Assembly (NCBI GenBank): GCA_963662155.1
Contig: OY759262.1
Span: forward strand, 18,275,118 to 18,339,117
Reading direction: 5' to 3'
Length of the DNA stretch: 64,000 nucleotides
Origin: Lamellibrachia columna
Taxonomy: Eukaryota > Annelida > Polychaeta > Sabellida > Siboglinidae
Numbering within the stretch: position 1 is the first letter of the stretch; each line of letters starts with the position of its first letter. This document shows, one piece after another, positions 31,750-45,200 of this stretch. Under the pieces are notes generated by a model. The model did not search any database, had not been told where the DNA came from, and worked only from the letters and a program-made list of their open reading frames with translations. Made by a program: the position numbers and the translations under genes.

Positions 31750-33140
31750 ATAAGTGCTGGACTTTATGTGGTCTGACTAACTATTTACGGTTATACCATC
31801 CTGTTTTATGTAGTACGACTAACTGGTTACGGTTTATGCCATCCTGTTTTATGTAGTCCTACTAACTGGTTACGGTTTATGCCATTCTGTTTTATGTGGT
31901 CCTATTAACTGGTTACTGTTTATGACATTCTGTTTTATGTGGTCTTACTGACTGGTTACGGTTTATGCCATCCTGTTTTATGTGGTCCTACTAACTGGTT
32001 ACGATTTATGCCATCCTGTTTTATGTGGTCCTATTAACTGGTTACGGTTCATGCCATCCTGTTTTATGTGGTCCTACTAACTGGTTACGGTTGATGTCAT
32101 CCTATTTTATGTGGTCCTACTAACTGGTTACGGTTTATGCCATCCTGTTTTGTGGTCCTACTAACTGGTTATGGTTAATGCCATCCTGTTTATGTGGTCC
32201 TACTAACTGGTTACGGTTGATGCCATCCTGTTTTATGTGGTCCTACTAACTGGTTACGGTTTATGTCATCCTGTTTTATGTGGTCCTATTAACTGGTTAC
32301 TGTTTATGACATTCTGTTTTATGTGGTCCTACTGACTGGTTACGGTTTATGCCATCCTGTTTTATGTGGTCCTACTAACTGGTTACGATTTATGCCATCC
32401 TGTTTTATGTGGTCCTACTAACTGGTTACGGTTTATGCCATCCTGTTTTATGTGGTCCTACTAACTGGTTACGGTTGGTGCCATCCTATTTTATGTGGTC
32501 CTACTAACTGGTTATGGTTGATGCCATCCTGTTTATGTGGTCCTTCTAACTGGTTACGGTTGATGTCATCCTGTTTTATGTGGTCCTACTAACTGGTTAC
32601 GGTTTATGTCATCCTGTTTTATGTGGTCCTACTAACTGGTTACGGTTGATGACATCCTGTTTTATGTAGTACGACTAACTGGTTATGGTTTATGCCATCC
32701 AGTTTTATGTAGTACGACTAACTGGTTACGGTTTATGCCATCCTGTTTTATGTAGTACAACTAACTGGTTACGGTTGATGCCATCCTGTTTTATGTAGTC
32801 CTACTAACTAGTTACGGTTTATGCCATCCTGTTTTATGTGATCCTACTAATTGGTTACGGTTTATGCCATCCTGTTTTATGTGGTCCGACTAACTGGTTA
32901 CGGTTTATGCCATCCTGTTTTATGTGGTCTGACTTGATGGTTATGGTTTATGCCATTCTGTTTTATGTGGTCCGACTAACTGGTTACGGTTGATTCCATC
33001 CTGTTTTTGTGGTCTGACTAACTCGTTACAGTTCATGGCATCCTATTTTTTTGTGGTCTGACTAAATGTTTACAGTTGATGCCATGCTGTTTTTGTGGTC
33101 CGACTAGATCGTTATGGTTTATGCCATTCTGTTTTTTTCT
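31750..33140. repeat. Minisatellite, 43-bp unit, ~32 copies
   Basis: The unit contains tggtcctactaactggttac followed by ggtttatgccatcctgtttt. It begins about 105 bp after the exon donor at 31645, so unlike the others here it does not include the splice site. Almost every unit has TACTAAC. Confidence 0.95.
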
Positions 33141-33272
33141 CAAATATATCAAAGTAGATTTACCATCAGTTAATCATCACATGTAATGCATAATGTTGTA
33201 CAAATGTGCACAACACAAAAATGTGCACAACAAATCTTATGCTTCGACCAATTCCATTGCACCTCCATTTTT

Positions 33273-36200
33273 CTGTCTGTGTGTGGTGTCTCCAGCCATC
33301 AGTCTGTGTGTGGTGTCTCCAACCATGTGTCTGTGTGTGGTGTCTCCAGCCATCAGTCTGTGTGTGGTGTCTCCAGCCATCAGTCTGTGTGTGGTGTCTC
33401 CAGCCATCAATCTGTGTGTAGTGTATCCAGCCATGTGTCTGTGTATGGTGTCTCCAACCATGTGTCTGTGTGTGGTGTCTCCAGCCATCAGTCTGTGTGT
33501 GGTGTTTCCAGCCATCAATCTGTGTGTGGTGTCTCCAACCATGTGTCTGTGTGTGGTGTCTCCAGCCATCAGTCTGTGTGATGTCTCCAGCCATCAGTCT
33601 GTGTGTGGTGTCTCCAGCCATGTGTCTGTGTATGGTTATCCAACCATGTGTCTGTGTGTGGTGTCTCCAGCCATCAGTATGTGTGTGGTGTCTCCAGCCA
33701 TCAGTCTGTGTGTGGTGTCTCCAGCCATCAGTCTGTGTGTGGTGTCTCCAGCCATCAGTCTGTGTGTAGTGTCTCCAGCCATGTGTCTGTGTATGGTGTC
33801 TCCAACCATGTGTCTGTGTGTGGTGCCTCCAGCCATGTGTATATGTGTGGTATTTCCAACCATGTGCCTGTGTGTGGTGTATCCAGCCATATATCTGTGT
33901 GTGGTGCCTCCAACCATGTGTCTGTGTGTGGTGTCTCCAGCCATGTGTCTGTGTGTGGTGCCTCCAGCCATGGGTATCTGTGTGGTATTTCCAACCATGT
34001 GCCTGTGTGTGGTGTACCCAGCCATAAGTCTGTGTGTGGTGCCTCCAACCATGTGTCTGTGTGTGGTGTATCCAGCCATGTGTATGTGTGGTGTCTCCAG
34101 CCATGTGTCTGTGTGTGGTGTCTCCAGCTATCTGTCTATGTGTGTTGTCTTCAGCCATCAGTCTGTGAGTGGTGTCTCCAGCCATCAGTCTGTGTGTGCT
34201 GTCTCCAGCCATCAGTTTGTGTGTGGTGTCTCCAGCCATCAGTCTGTGTGTGGTGTGTCCAGCCATGTGTCTGTGTGGTGTCTCTAGCCATCAGTCTGTG
34301 TGTGTAGTGTCTCCAACCATGTGTCTGTGTATGGTGTCTCCAACCATGTGTCTGTGTGTGGTGTCTCCAGCCATCAGTCTGGGTGTGGTGTCTCCAGCCA
34401 TCAGTCTGTGTGTGGTGTCTCAAGCCATCAATCTGTGTGTAGTGTCTCCAGACATGTGTATGTGTATGGTGTCTCCAACCATGTGTCTGTGTGTGTGTGG
34501 TGCCTCCAGCCATGTGTATCTGTGTGGTATTTCCAACCATGTGCCTGTGTGTGGTGTATCCAGCCATATGTCTGTGTGTGGTGCCTCCAACCATATGTCT
34601 GTGTGTGGTGCCTCCAGCCATGTGTGTCTGTGTGGTATTTCCAACTATGTGCTTGTGTGTGGTGTATCCATCCATATGTCTGTGTGTGGTGCCTCCAACC
34701 ATGTCTCTGTGTGTGGTGTATCCAGCCATATGTCTATGTGTGGTGCCTCCAACTATATGTCTGTGTGTGGTGTCTCTAACCATGTGTCTGAGTGTGGTGC
34801 CTCCAGCCATGTGTATCTGTGTGGTATTTCCAACCATGTGCCTGTGTGTGGTGTATCCAGCCATATGTCTGTGTATGGTGCCTCCAACCATGTGTCTGTG
34901 TGTGGTGTCTCCAGCCATGTGTATGTGTGGTGTCTCCAGCCATGTGTCTGTGTGTGGTGTCTCCAGCTATCTGTCTATGTGTGTTGTCTCCAGCCATCAG
35001 TTTGTGTGTGGTGTCTCCAGCCATCAATCTGTGTGTGGTGTCTCCAGCCATCAGTATGTGTGTGGTGTGTCCAGCCATGTGTCTGTGTGTGGTGTCTCCA
35101 GCCATCAGTCTGTGTGTGTAGCGTCTCCAACCATGTGTCTGTGTATGGTGTCTCCAATCATGTGTCTGTGTGTGGTGCCTCCAGACATGTGTATCTATGT
35201 GGTGTCTCCAGCCATCAGCCTGTGTGTGGTGTCTCCAGCCATGTGTCTGTGTGTGGTGTCTCCAGCCATCAGTCTGTGTGTGTTGTCTCCAGCCATCAGT
35301 CTGTGTGTGGTGTCTCCAAACATGTGTCTGTGTGGTGCCTCCAACCGTATGTCTATGTGTGGTGTCTCCAACCATGTGTCTGTGTATAGTGTCTCCAATC
35401 ATGTGTCTCTGTGTGGTGTCTCCAACCATATATCTGTGTGTGGTGTCTCCAGCCATCAGTCTGTGTGTGGTATTTCCAACCATGTGCCTGTGTGTGGTGT
35501 ATCCAGCCATAAGTATGTGTGTGGTGCCTCCAACCATGTGTCTGTGTGTGGTGTCTCCAGCCATGTGTCTGTGTGTGGTGCCTCCAGCCATGTGTGTCTG
35601 TGTGGTATTTCCAACCATGTGCCTGTGTGTGGTGTATCCATCCATATGTCTGTGTGTGGTGCCTCCAACCATGTATCTCTGTATGGTGTATCCAGCCATA
35701 TGTCTATGTGTGGTGCCTCCAACTATATGTCTGTGTGTGGTGTCTCTAACCATGTGTCTGTCTGAGTGTGGTGCCTCCAGCCATGTGTATCTGTGTGGTA
35801 TTTCCAACCATGTGCCTGTGTGTGGTGTATCCAGACATGTGTATCTATGTGGTGTCTCCAGCCATCAGCCTGTGTGTGGTGTGTCCAGCCATGTGTCTGT
35901 GTGTGGTGTCTCCAGCCATCAGTCTGTGTGTGTAGTGTCTCCAACCATGTGTCTGTGTATGGTGTCTCCAACCATGTGTCTGTGAGTGGTGTCTACATCC
36001 ATCAGTCAGTGTGTGGTGTCCCAAGCCATCAGTCTGTGTGTGGTGTCTCCAGCCATCAGTCTGTGTGTGGTTTCTCCAGCCATCAATCTGTGTGTAGTGT
36101 CTCCAGCCATGTGTATGTGTATGGTGTCTCCAACCATGTGTCTGTGTGTGTGTGGTGCCTCCAGCCATGTGTATCTGTGTGGTATTTCCAACCATGTGCT

Positions 36201-39200
36201 TGTGTGTGGTGTATCCAGCCATATGTCTGTGTGTGGTGCCTCCAACCATGTGTCTGTGTGTGGTGTCTCTAACCATGTGTCTGAGTGTGGTGCCTCCAAC
36301 CATGTGTCTGTGTGTGGTGCCTCCAACCATGTGTCTGTGTGTGGTGTCTCTAACCATATGTCTGTGTGTGGTGCCTCCAACCATGTGTCTGTGTGTGGTG
36401 CCTCCAACCATGTGTCTGTGTATGGTGTCTCCAGTCATGTGTATGTGTGTGGTGCCTCCAGCCATGTGTATCTGTGTGGTATTTCCAACCATGTCTCTGT
36501 GTGTGGTGTATCCAGCCATATGTCTATGTGTGGTGCCTCCAACCATGTGTCTGTGTGTGGTGTCTCCAGGCATGTGTATGTGTGGTGTCTCCAGCCATGT
36601 GTCTGTGTGTGGTGTCTCCAGCTATCTGTCTATGTGTGTTGTCTCCAGCCATCAGTTTGTATGTGGTGTCTCCAGCCATCAGTCTGTGTGTGGTGTGTCC
36701 AGCCATGTGTCTGTGTGTGGTGTCTCCAGCCATCAGTCTGTGTGTGTAGTGTCTCCAACCATGTGTCTGTGTATGGTGTCTCCAATCATGTGTCTGGGTG
36801 TGGTGCCTCCAGACATGTGTATATATGTGGTGTCTCCAGACATCAGCCTGTGTGTGGTGTCTCCAGCCATGTGTCTGTGTGTGGTGTCTCCAATCATGTG
36901 TCTGGGTGTGGTGCCTCCAGACATGTGTATATATGTAGTGTCTCCAGACATCAGCCTGTGTGTGGTGTCTCCAATCATGTGTCTGTGTGTGGTGTCTCCA
37001 GCCATCAGTCTGTGTGTGTTGTCTCCAGCCATGTGTCTGTGTGTGGTGTCTCCAGCCATCAGTCTGTGTGTGGTGTCTCCAGCCATGTGTCTGTGTATGG
37101 TTTCTCCAACCATGTGTCTGTGTGTGTTGTCTCCAGCCATCAGTCTGTGTGTGGTGTCTCCAGCCATCAGTCTGTGTGTGGGGTCTCCAGCCATGTGTCT
37201 GTGTGTAGTGTCTCCAGCCATGTGTCTGAGTATGGTGTCTCCAACCATGTGTCTGTGTGTGGTGCCTCCAGCCATGTGTATCTGTGTGGTATTTCCAACC
37301 ATGTCTCTGTGTGTGGTGTATCCAACCATGTGCCTGTGTGTGGTGTCTCCAGCCATCAGTCTGTGTGTGTTGTCTCCAGCCATCAGTCTGTGTGTGGTGT
37401 CTCCAAACATGTGTATGTGTGGTGCCTCCAACCGTGTGTCTATGTGTGGTGTCTCCAACAATGTGTCTGTGTATGGTGTCTCCAATCATGTGTCTCTGTG
37501 TGGTGTCTCCAACCATGTATCTGTGTGTGATGCCTCCATCCATATGTATGTGTGTGGTGCCTTCAGCCATGTGTATATGTGTGGTGTGTCCAACCATGTG
37601 CCTGTGTGTGGTGCCTCCAGCCATGTATCTCTTTGTGGTGTTTCCAACCATGTATCTGTGTCTGGTGTATCCATCCATGTTTCTGTGTCTGGTGTATCCA
37701 TCCATGTGTCTGTGTGTGGTGTCTCCAGCCATCAGTCTGTGTGTGGTGTCTCCAGCCATCAGTCTGTGTGTGGTGTCTCCAACCATGTGTCTGTGTGTGG
37801 TGTCTCCAGCCATCAGTCTGTGTGTGGTGTCTCCAGCCCTCAATCTGTGTGTAGTGTCTCCAGCCATGTGTCTGTGTATGGTGTCTCCAACCATGTGTAT
37901 GTGTGTGGTGTCTCCAGCCATCAGTCTGTGTGTGGTGTCTCCAGCCATCAATCTGTGTGTGGTGTCTCCAGCCATCAATCTGTGTGTAGTGTCTCCAGCC
38001 ATGTGTCTGTGTATGGTGTCTCCAACCATGTGTCTGTGTGTGGTGTCTCCAGCCATCAGTCTGTGTGTGGTGTCTCCAGCCATCAGTCTATGTGTGGTGT
38101 CTCCAGCCATCAATCTGTGTGTAGTGTCTCCAGCCATGTGTCTGTGTATGGTGTCTCCAACCATGTGTCTGTGTGTGGTGTCTCCAGCCATCAATCTGTG
38201 TGTAGTGTCTCCAGCCATGTGTCTGTGTATGGTGTCTCCAACCATGTGCCTGTGTGTGGTGTATCCAGCCATATGTATGTGTGTGGTGCCTCCAACCATG
38301 TGTCTGTGTGTGGTGTCTCCAGCCATATGTCTGTGTGTGGTGCCGCCAACTATATGTCTGTGTGTGGTGTCTCCAACCATGTGTCTGTGTGTGGTGCCTC
38401 CAGCCATGTGTATCTGTGTGGTATTTCCAACCATGTGCCTGTGTGTGGTGTATCCAGCCATGTGTCTGTGTGTGGTACCTCCAACCATGTGTCTGTGTGT
38501 GGTTTCTCCAGCCATGTGTATGTGTGGTGTCTCCAGCCATGTGTCTGTGTGTGGTGTCTCCAGCTATCTGTCTATGTATCTTGTCTCCAGCCATCAGTCT
38601 GTGTGTGGTGTCTCAAGCCATCAGTCTGTGTGTGCTGTCTCTAGCAATCAGTCTGTGGGTGGTGTCTCCAGCCATCAGTCTGTGTGTGGTGTGTCCAGCC
38701 ATGTGTCTGTGTGTGGTGTCTCCAGCCATCAGTCTGTGTGTGGTGTCTCCAGCCATGTGTCTGTGTATGGTTTCTCCAAACATGTGTCTGTGTGTGTTGT
38801 CTTCAGCCATCAGTCTGTGTGTGGTGTCTCCAGCCATCAGTCTGTCTGTGGTGTCTCCAGCCATCAGTCTGTGTGTGGTGTCTCCAGCCATCAATCTGTG
38901 TGTAGTGTCTCCAGCCATGTGTATGTGTATGGTGTCTCCAACAATATGTCGGTGTGTGGTGTCTCCAGCCATCAGTCTGTGTGTGCTGTCTCTAGCAATC
39001 AGTCTGTGGGTGGTGTCTCCAGCCATCAGTCTGTGTGTGGTGTGTCCAGCCATGTGTCTGTGTGTGGTGTCTCCAGCCATCAGTCTGTGTGTGGTGTCTC
39101 CAGCCATGTGTCTGTGTATGGTTTCTCCAACCATGTGTCTGTGTGTGTTGTCTCCAGCCATCAGTCTGTGTGTGGTGTCTCCAGCCATCAGTCTGTGTGT

Positions 39201-42200
39201 GGTGTCTCCAGCCATGTGTCTGTGTGTAGTGTCTCCAGCCATGTGTCTGAGTATGGTGTCTCCAACCATGTGTCTGTGTGTGGTGCCTCCAGCCATGTGT
39301 ATCTGTGTGGTATTTCCAACCATGTCTCTGTGTGTGGTGTATCCAGCCTTATGTCTGTGTGTGGTGCCTCCAACCATATGTCTGTGTGTGGTGTCTCTAA
39401 CCATGTGTCTGTGTGTGATGCCTCCAGCCATGTGTATCTGTGTGGTATTTCCAACCATGTGCCTGTGTGTGGTGTATCCAGCCATATGTCTGTGTGTGGT
39501 GCCTCCAACTATATGTCTGTGTGTGGTGTCTCCAACCATGTGTCTGTGTGTGGTGCCTCCAGCCATGTGTATCTTTGTGGTATTTCCAACCATGTGCCTG
39601 TGTGTGGTGTATCCAGCCATATGTCTGTGTATGGTGCCTCCAACCATGTGGCTGTGTGTGGTGTCTCCAGGCATGTGTATGTGTGGTGTCTCCAGCCATG
39701 TGTCTGTGTGTGGTGTATCCAGCTATCTGTCTATGTGTGTTGTCTCCAGCCATCAGTTTGTGTGTGGTGTCTCCAGCCATCAATCTTCATGTGGTGTCTC
39801 CAGCCATCAGTCTGTTTGTGGTGTGTCCAGCCATGTGTCTGAGAGTGGTGTCTCCAGCCATCAGTCTGTGTGTGTAGTGTCTCCAACCATGCGTCTGTGT
39901 ATGGTGTCTCCAATCATGTGTCTGGGTGTGGTGCCTCCAGACATGTGTATATATGTGGTGTCTCCAGACATCAGCCTGTGTGTGGTGTCTCCAGCCATGT
40001 GTCTGTGTGTGGTGTCTCCAGCCATCAGTCTGTGTGTGTTGTCTCCAGCCATCAGTCTGTGTGTGGTGTCTCCAAACATGTGTCTGGGTGGTGCCTCCAA
40101 CCGTGTGTCTATGTGTGGTGTCTCCAACCATGTGTCTGTGTATGGTGTCTCCAATCATGTGTCTCTGTGTGGTGTCTCCAACCATGTATCTGTGTGTGAT
40201 GCCTCCAGCCATATGTCTGTGTGTGGTGCCTCCAGCCATGTGTATGTGTGTGGTGTGTCCAACCATGTGCCTGTGTGTGGTGCCTCCAGCCATGTATCTC
40301 TGTGTGGTGTTTCCAACCATGTATCTGTGTCTGGTGTATCTATCCATGTGTCTGGTGTATCCATCCATGTGTCTCTGTCTGGTGTATCCATCCATGTGTC
40401 TGTGTGTGGTGTCTCCAGCCATCAGTCTGTGTGTGGTGTATCCAACCATGTGTCTGTGTGTGGTGTCTCCAGCCATCAGTCTGTGTGTGGTGTCTCCAGC
40501 CATCAGTCTGTGTGTGGTGTCTCCAGCCATCAATCTGTGTGTAGTGTCTCCAGCCATGTGTCTGTGTATGGTGTCTCCAACCATGTGTCTGTGTGTGGTG
40601 TCTCCAGCCATCAGTCTGTGTGTGGTGTCTCCAGCCATCAATCTGTGTGTGGTGTCTCCAACAATGTGTCTGTGTGTGGTGTCTCCAGCCATCAGTCTGT
40701 GTGTGGTGTTTCCAGCCATCAGTCTGTGTGTGGTGTCTCCAGCCATGTGTCTGTGTATGGTGTCTCCAACCATGTGTCTGTGTGTGGTGTCTCCAGCCAT
40801 CAGTTTGTGTGTGGTGTATCCAGCCATCAGTCTGTGTGTGGTGACTCCAGCCATCAGTCTGTGTGTGGTGTCTCCAGCCATCAATCTGTGTGTAGTGTCT
40901 CCAGCCATGTGTCTGTGTATGGTGTCTCCAACCATGTGTCTGTGTTTGGTGCCTCCAGCCATGTGTATCTGTGTGGTATTTCCAACCATGTGCCTGTGTG
41001 TGGTGTATCCAGCCATATGTCTGTGTATGGTGCCTCCAACCATGTGTCTGTGTGTGGTGTCTCCAGCCATGTGTATGTGTGGTGTCTCCAGCCATGTGTC
41101 TGTGTGTGGTTTCTCCAGCTATCTGTCTATGTGTGTTGTCTCCAGCCATCAGATTGTGTGTGGTGTCTCCAGCCATCAATCTGTGTGTGGTGTCTCCAGC
41201 CATCAGTCTGTGTGTGGTGTGTCCAGCCATGTGTCTGTGTGTGGTGTCTCCAGCCATCAGTCTGTGTGTGTAGTGTCTCCAACCATGTGTCTGTGTATGG
41301 TGTCTCCAATAATGTGTCTGTGTGTGGTGCCTCCAGACATGTGTATCTATGTGGTGTCTCCAGCCATCAGCCTGTGTGTGGTGTCTCCAGCCATGTGTCT
41401 GTGTGTGGTGTCTCCAGCCACCAGTCTGTGTGTGTTGTCTCCAGCCATCAGTCTGTGTATGGTGTCTCCAAACATGTGTCTGTGTGGTGCCTCCAACCGT
41501 GTGTCTATGTGTGGTGTCTCCAACCATGTGTCTGTGTATAGTGTCTCTAATCATGTGTCTCTGTGTGTGGTGCCTCCAGCCATGTGTCTTTGTGTGGTGT
41601 CTCCAGCCATCAGTCTGTGTGGTGTCTCCAGCCATCAGTATGTGTGTGGTGTTTCCAACCATGTATCTGTGTGTGGTGTATCCAGCCATATGTCTGTGTC
41701 TGGTGTATCCAGCCATGTGTATGTGTCTGGTGTATCCATCCATGTGTCTGTGTCTGGTGTATCCATCCATGTGTCTGGTGTATCCAGCCATGTGTCTGTG
41801 TCTGGTGTATCCATCCATATGTCTGTGTCTGGTGTATCCATCCATGTGTCTGGTGTATCCAGCCATGTGTCTGTTTCTGGTGTATCCATCCATGTGTCTG
41901 TGTCTGGTGTATCCATCCATGTGTCTGTATGTGGTGTCTCCAGCCATCAGTCTGTGTGGTGTCTCCAGCCATCAGTCTGTGTGTGGTGTCTCCAACCATG
42001 TGTCTGTGTGTGGTGTCTCCAGCCATCAGTCTGTGTGTGGTGTCTCCAGCCATCAGTCTGTGTGTGGTGTCTCCAGCCAACAATCTGTGTGTAGTGTATC
42101 CAGCCATGTGTCTGTGTATGGTGTCTCCAACCATGTGTCTGTGTGTGGTGTCTCCAGCCATCAGTCTATGTGTGGTGTCTCCAGCCATCAATCTGTGTGT

Positions 42201-45200
42201 GGTGTCTCCAGCCATCAATCTGTGTGTGGTGTCTCCAACAATGTGTCTGTGTGTGGTGTCTCCAGCCATCAGTCTGTGTGTGGTGTCTCCAGCCAACAGT
42301 CTGTGTGTGGTGTGTCCAGCCATGTGTCTGTGTGTGGTGTCTCCAGCCATCAGTCTGTGTGTGTAGTGTCTCCAACCATGTGTCTGTGTATGGTGTCTCC
42401 AACCATGTGTCTGTGAGTTGTGTCTACATCCATCAGTCAGTGTGTGGTGTCTCCAGCCATCAGTCTGTGTGTGGTGTCTCCAGCCATCAGTCTGTGTGTG
42501 GTGTCTCCAGCCATCAATCTGTGTGTAGTGTCTCCAGCCATGTGTATGTGTATGGTGTCTCCAACCATGTGTCTGTGTGTGTGTGGTGCCTCCAGCCATG
42601 TGTATCTGTGTGGTATTTCCAACCATGTGCCTGTGTGTGGTGTATCCAGCCATATGTCTGTGTGTGTTGCCTCCAACCATGTGTCTGTGTGTGGTGTCTC
42701 TAACCATGTGTCTGAGTGTGGTGCCTCCAACCATGTGTCTGTGTGTGGTGCCTCCAACCATGTGTCTGTGTGTGGTGTCTCTAACCATATGTCTGTGTTT
42801 GGTGCCTCCAACCATGTGTCTGTGTGTGGTGCCTCCAACCATGTGTCTGTGTATGGTGTCTCCAGTCATGTGTATGTGTGTGGTGCCTCCAGCCATGTGT
42901 ATCTGTGTGGTATTTCCAACCATGTCTCTGTGTGTGGTGTATCCAGCCATATGTCTATGTGTGGTGCCTCCAACCATGTGTCTGTGTGTGGTGTCTCCAG
43001 GCATGTGTATGTGTGGTGTCTCCAGCCATGTGTCTGTGTGTGGTGTCTCCAGCTATCTGTCTATGTGTGTTGTCTCCAGCCATCAGTTTGTGTGTGGTGT
43101 CTCCAGCCATCAGTCTTCGTGTGGTGTCTCCAGCCATCAGTCTGTGTGTGGTGTGTCCAGCCATGTGTCTGTGTGTGGTGTCTCCAGCCATCAGTCTGTG
43201 TGTGTAGTGTCTCCAACCATGTGTCTGTGTATGGTGTCTCCAATCATGTGTCTGGGTGTGGTGCCTCCAGACATGTGTATATATGTGGTGTCTCCAGACA
43301 TCAGCCTGTGTGTGGTGTCTCCAGCCATGTGTCTGTGTGTGGTGTCTCCAATCATGTGTCTGGGTGTGGTGCCTCCAGACATGTGTATATATGTAGTGTC
43401 TCCAGACATCAGCCTGTGTGTGGTGTCTCCAATCATGTGTCTGTGTGTGGTGTCTCCAGCCATCAGTCTGTGTGTGTTGTCTCCAGCCATCAGTCTGTGT
43501 GTGGTGTCTCCAAACATGTGTCTGTGTGGTGCCTCCAACCGTGTGTCTATGTGTGGTGTCTCCAACCATGTGTCTGTGTATGGTGTCTCCAATCATGTGT
43601 CTCTGTGTGGTGTCTCCAACCATGTATCTGTGTGTGATGTCTCCATCCATATGTATGTGTGTGGTGCCTTTAGCCATGTGTATCTGTGTGGTGTGTCCAA
43701 CCATGTGCCTGTGTGTGGTGCCTCCAGCCATGTATCTCTTTGTGGTGTATCCATCCATGTTTCTGTGTCTGGTGTATCCATCCATGTGTCTGTGTGTGGT
43801 GTCTCCAGCCATCAGTCTGTGTGTGGTGTCTCCAACCATGTGTCTGTGTGTGGTGTCTCCAGCCATCAGTCTGGGTGTGATGTCTCCAGCCATCAGTCTG
43901 TGTGTGGTGTCTCCAGCCATCAATCTGTGTGTAGTGTCTCCAGCCATGTGTCTGTGTATGGTGTCTCCAACCATGTGTCTGTGTGTGGTGTCTCCAGCCA
44001 TCAGTCTGTGTGTGGTGTCTCCAGCCATCAATCTGTGTGTGGTGTCTCCAGCCATCAATCTGTGTGTAGTGTCTCCAGCCATGTGTCTGTGTATGGTGTC
44101 TCCAACCATGTGTCTGTGTGTGGTGTCTCCAGCCATCAGTCTGTGTGTGGTGTCTCCAGCCATCAGTCTGTGTGTGGTGTCTCCAGCCATCAATCTGTGT
44201 GTAGTGTCTCCAGCCATGTGTCTGTGTATGGTGTCTCCAACCATGTGTCTGTGTGTGGTGTCTCCAGCCATCAATCTGTGTGTAGTGTCTCCAGCCATGT
44301 GTCTGTGTATGGTGTCTCCAACCATGTGCCTGTGTGTGGTGTATCCAGCCATATGTATGTGTGTGGTGCCTCCAACCATGTGTTTGTGTGTGGTGTCTCC
44401 AGCCATATGTCTGTGTGTGGTGCCGCCAACTATATGTCTGTGTGTGGTGTCTCCAACCATGTGTCTGTGTGTGGTGCCTCCAGCCATGTGTATCTGTGTG
44501 GTATTTCCAACCATGTGCCTGTGTGTGGTGTATCCAGCCATGAGTCTGTGTGTGGTACCTCCAACCATGTGTCTGTGTGTGGTTTCTCCAGCCATGTGTA
44601 TGTGTGGTGTCTCCAGCCATGTGTCTGTGTGTGGTGTCTCCAGCTATCTGTCTATGTATCTTGTCTCCAGCCATCAGTCTGTGTGTGGTGTCTCCAGCCA
44701 TCAGTCTGTGTGTGCTGTCTCTAGCAATCAGTCTGTGGGTGGTGTCTCCAGCCATCAGTCTGTGTGTGGTGTGTCCAGCCATGTGTCTGTGTGTGGTGTC
44801 TCCAGCCATCAGTCTGTGTGTGGTGTCTCCAGCCATGTGTCTGTGTATGGTTTCTCCAACCATGTGTCTGTGTGTGTTGTCTTCAGCCATCAGTCTGTGT
44901 GTGTTGTCTCCAGCCATCAGTCTGTGTGTGGTGTCTCCAAACATGTGTCTGTGTGGTGCCTCCAACCGTGTGTCTATGTGTGGTGTCTCCAACCATGTGT
45001 CTGTGTATGGTGTCTCCAATCATGTGTCTCTGTGTGGTGTCTCCAACCATGTATCTGTGTGTGATGCCTCCAGCCATATGTCTGTGTGTGGTGCCTCCAG
45101 CCATGTGTATGTGTGTGGTGTGTCCAACCATGTGCCTGTGTGTGGTGCCTCCAGCCATGTATCTCTGTGTGGTGTTTCCAACCATGTATCTGTGTCTGGT

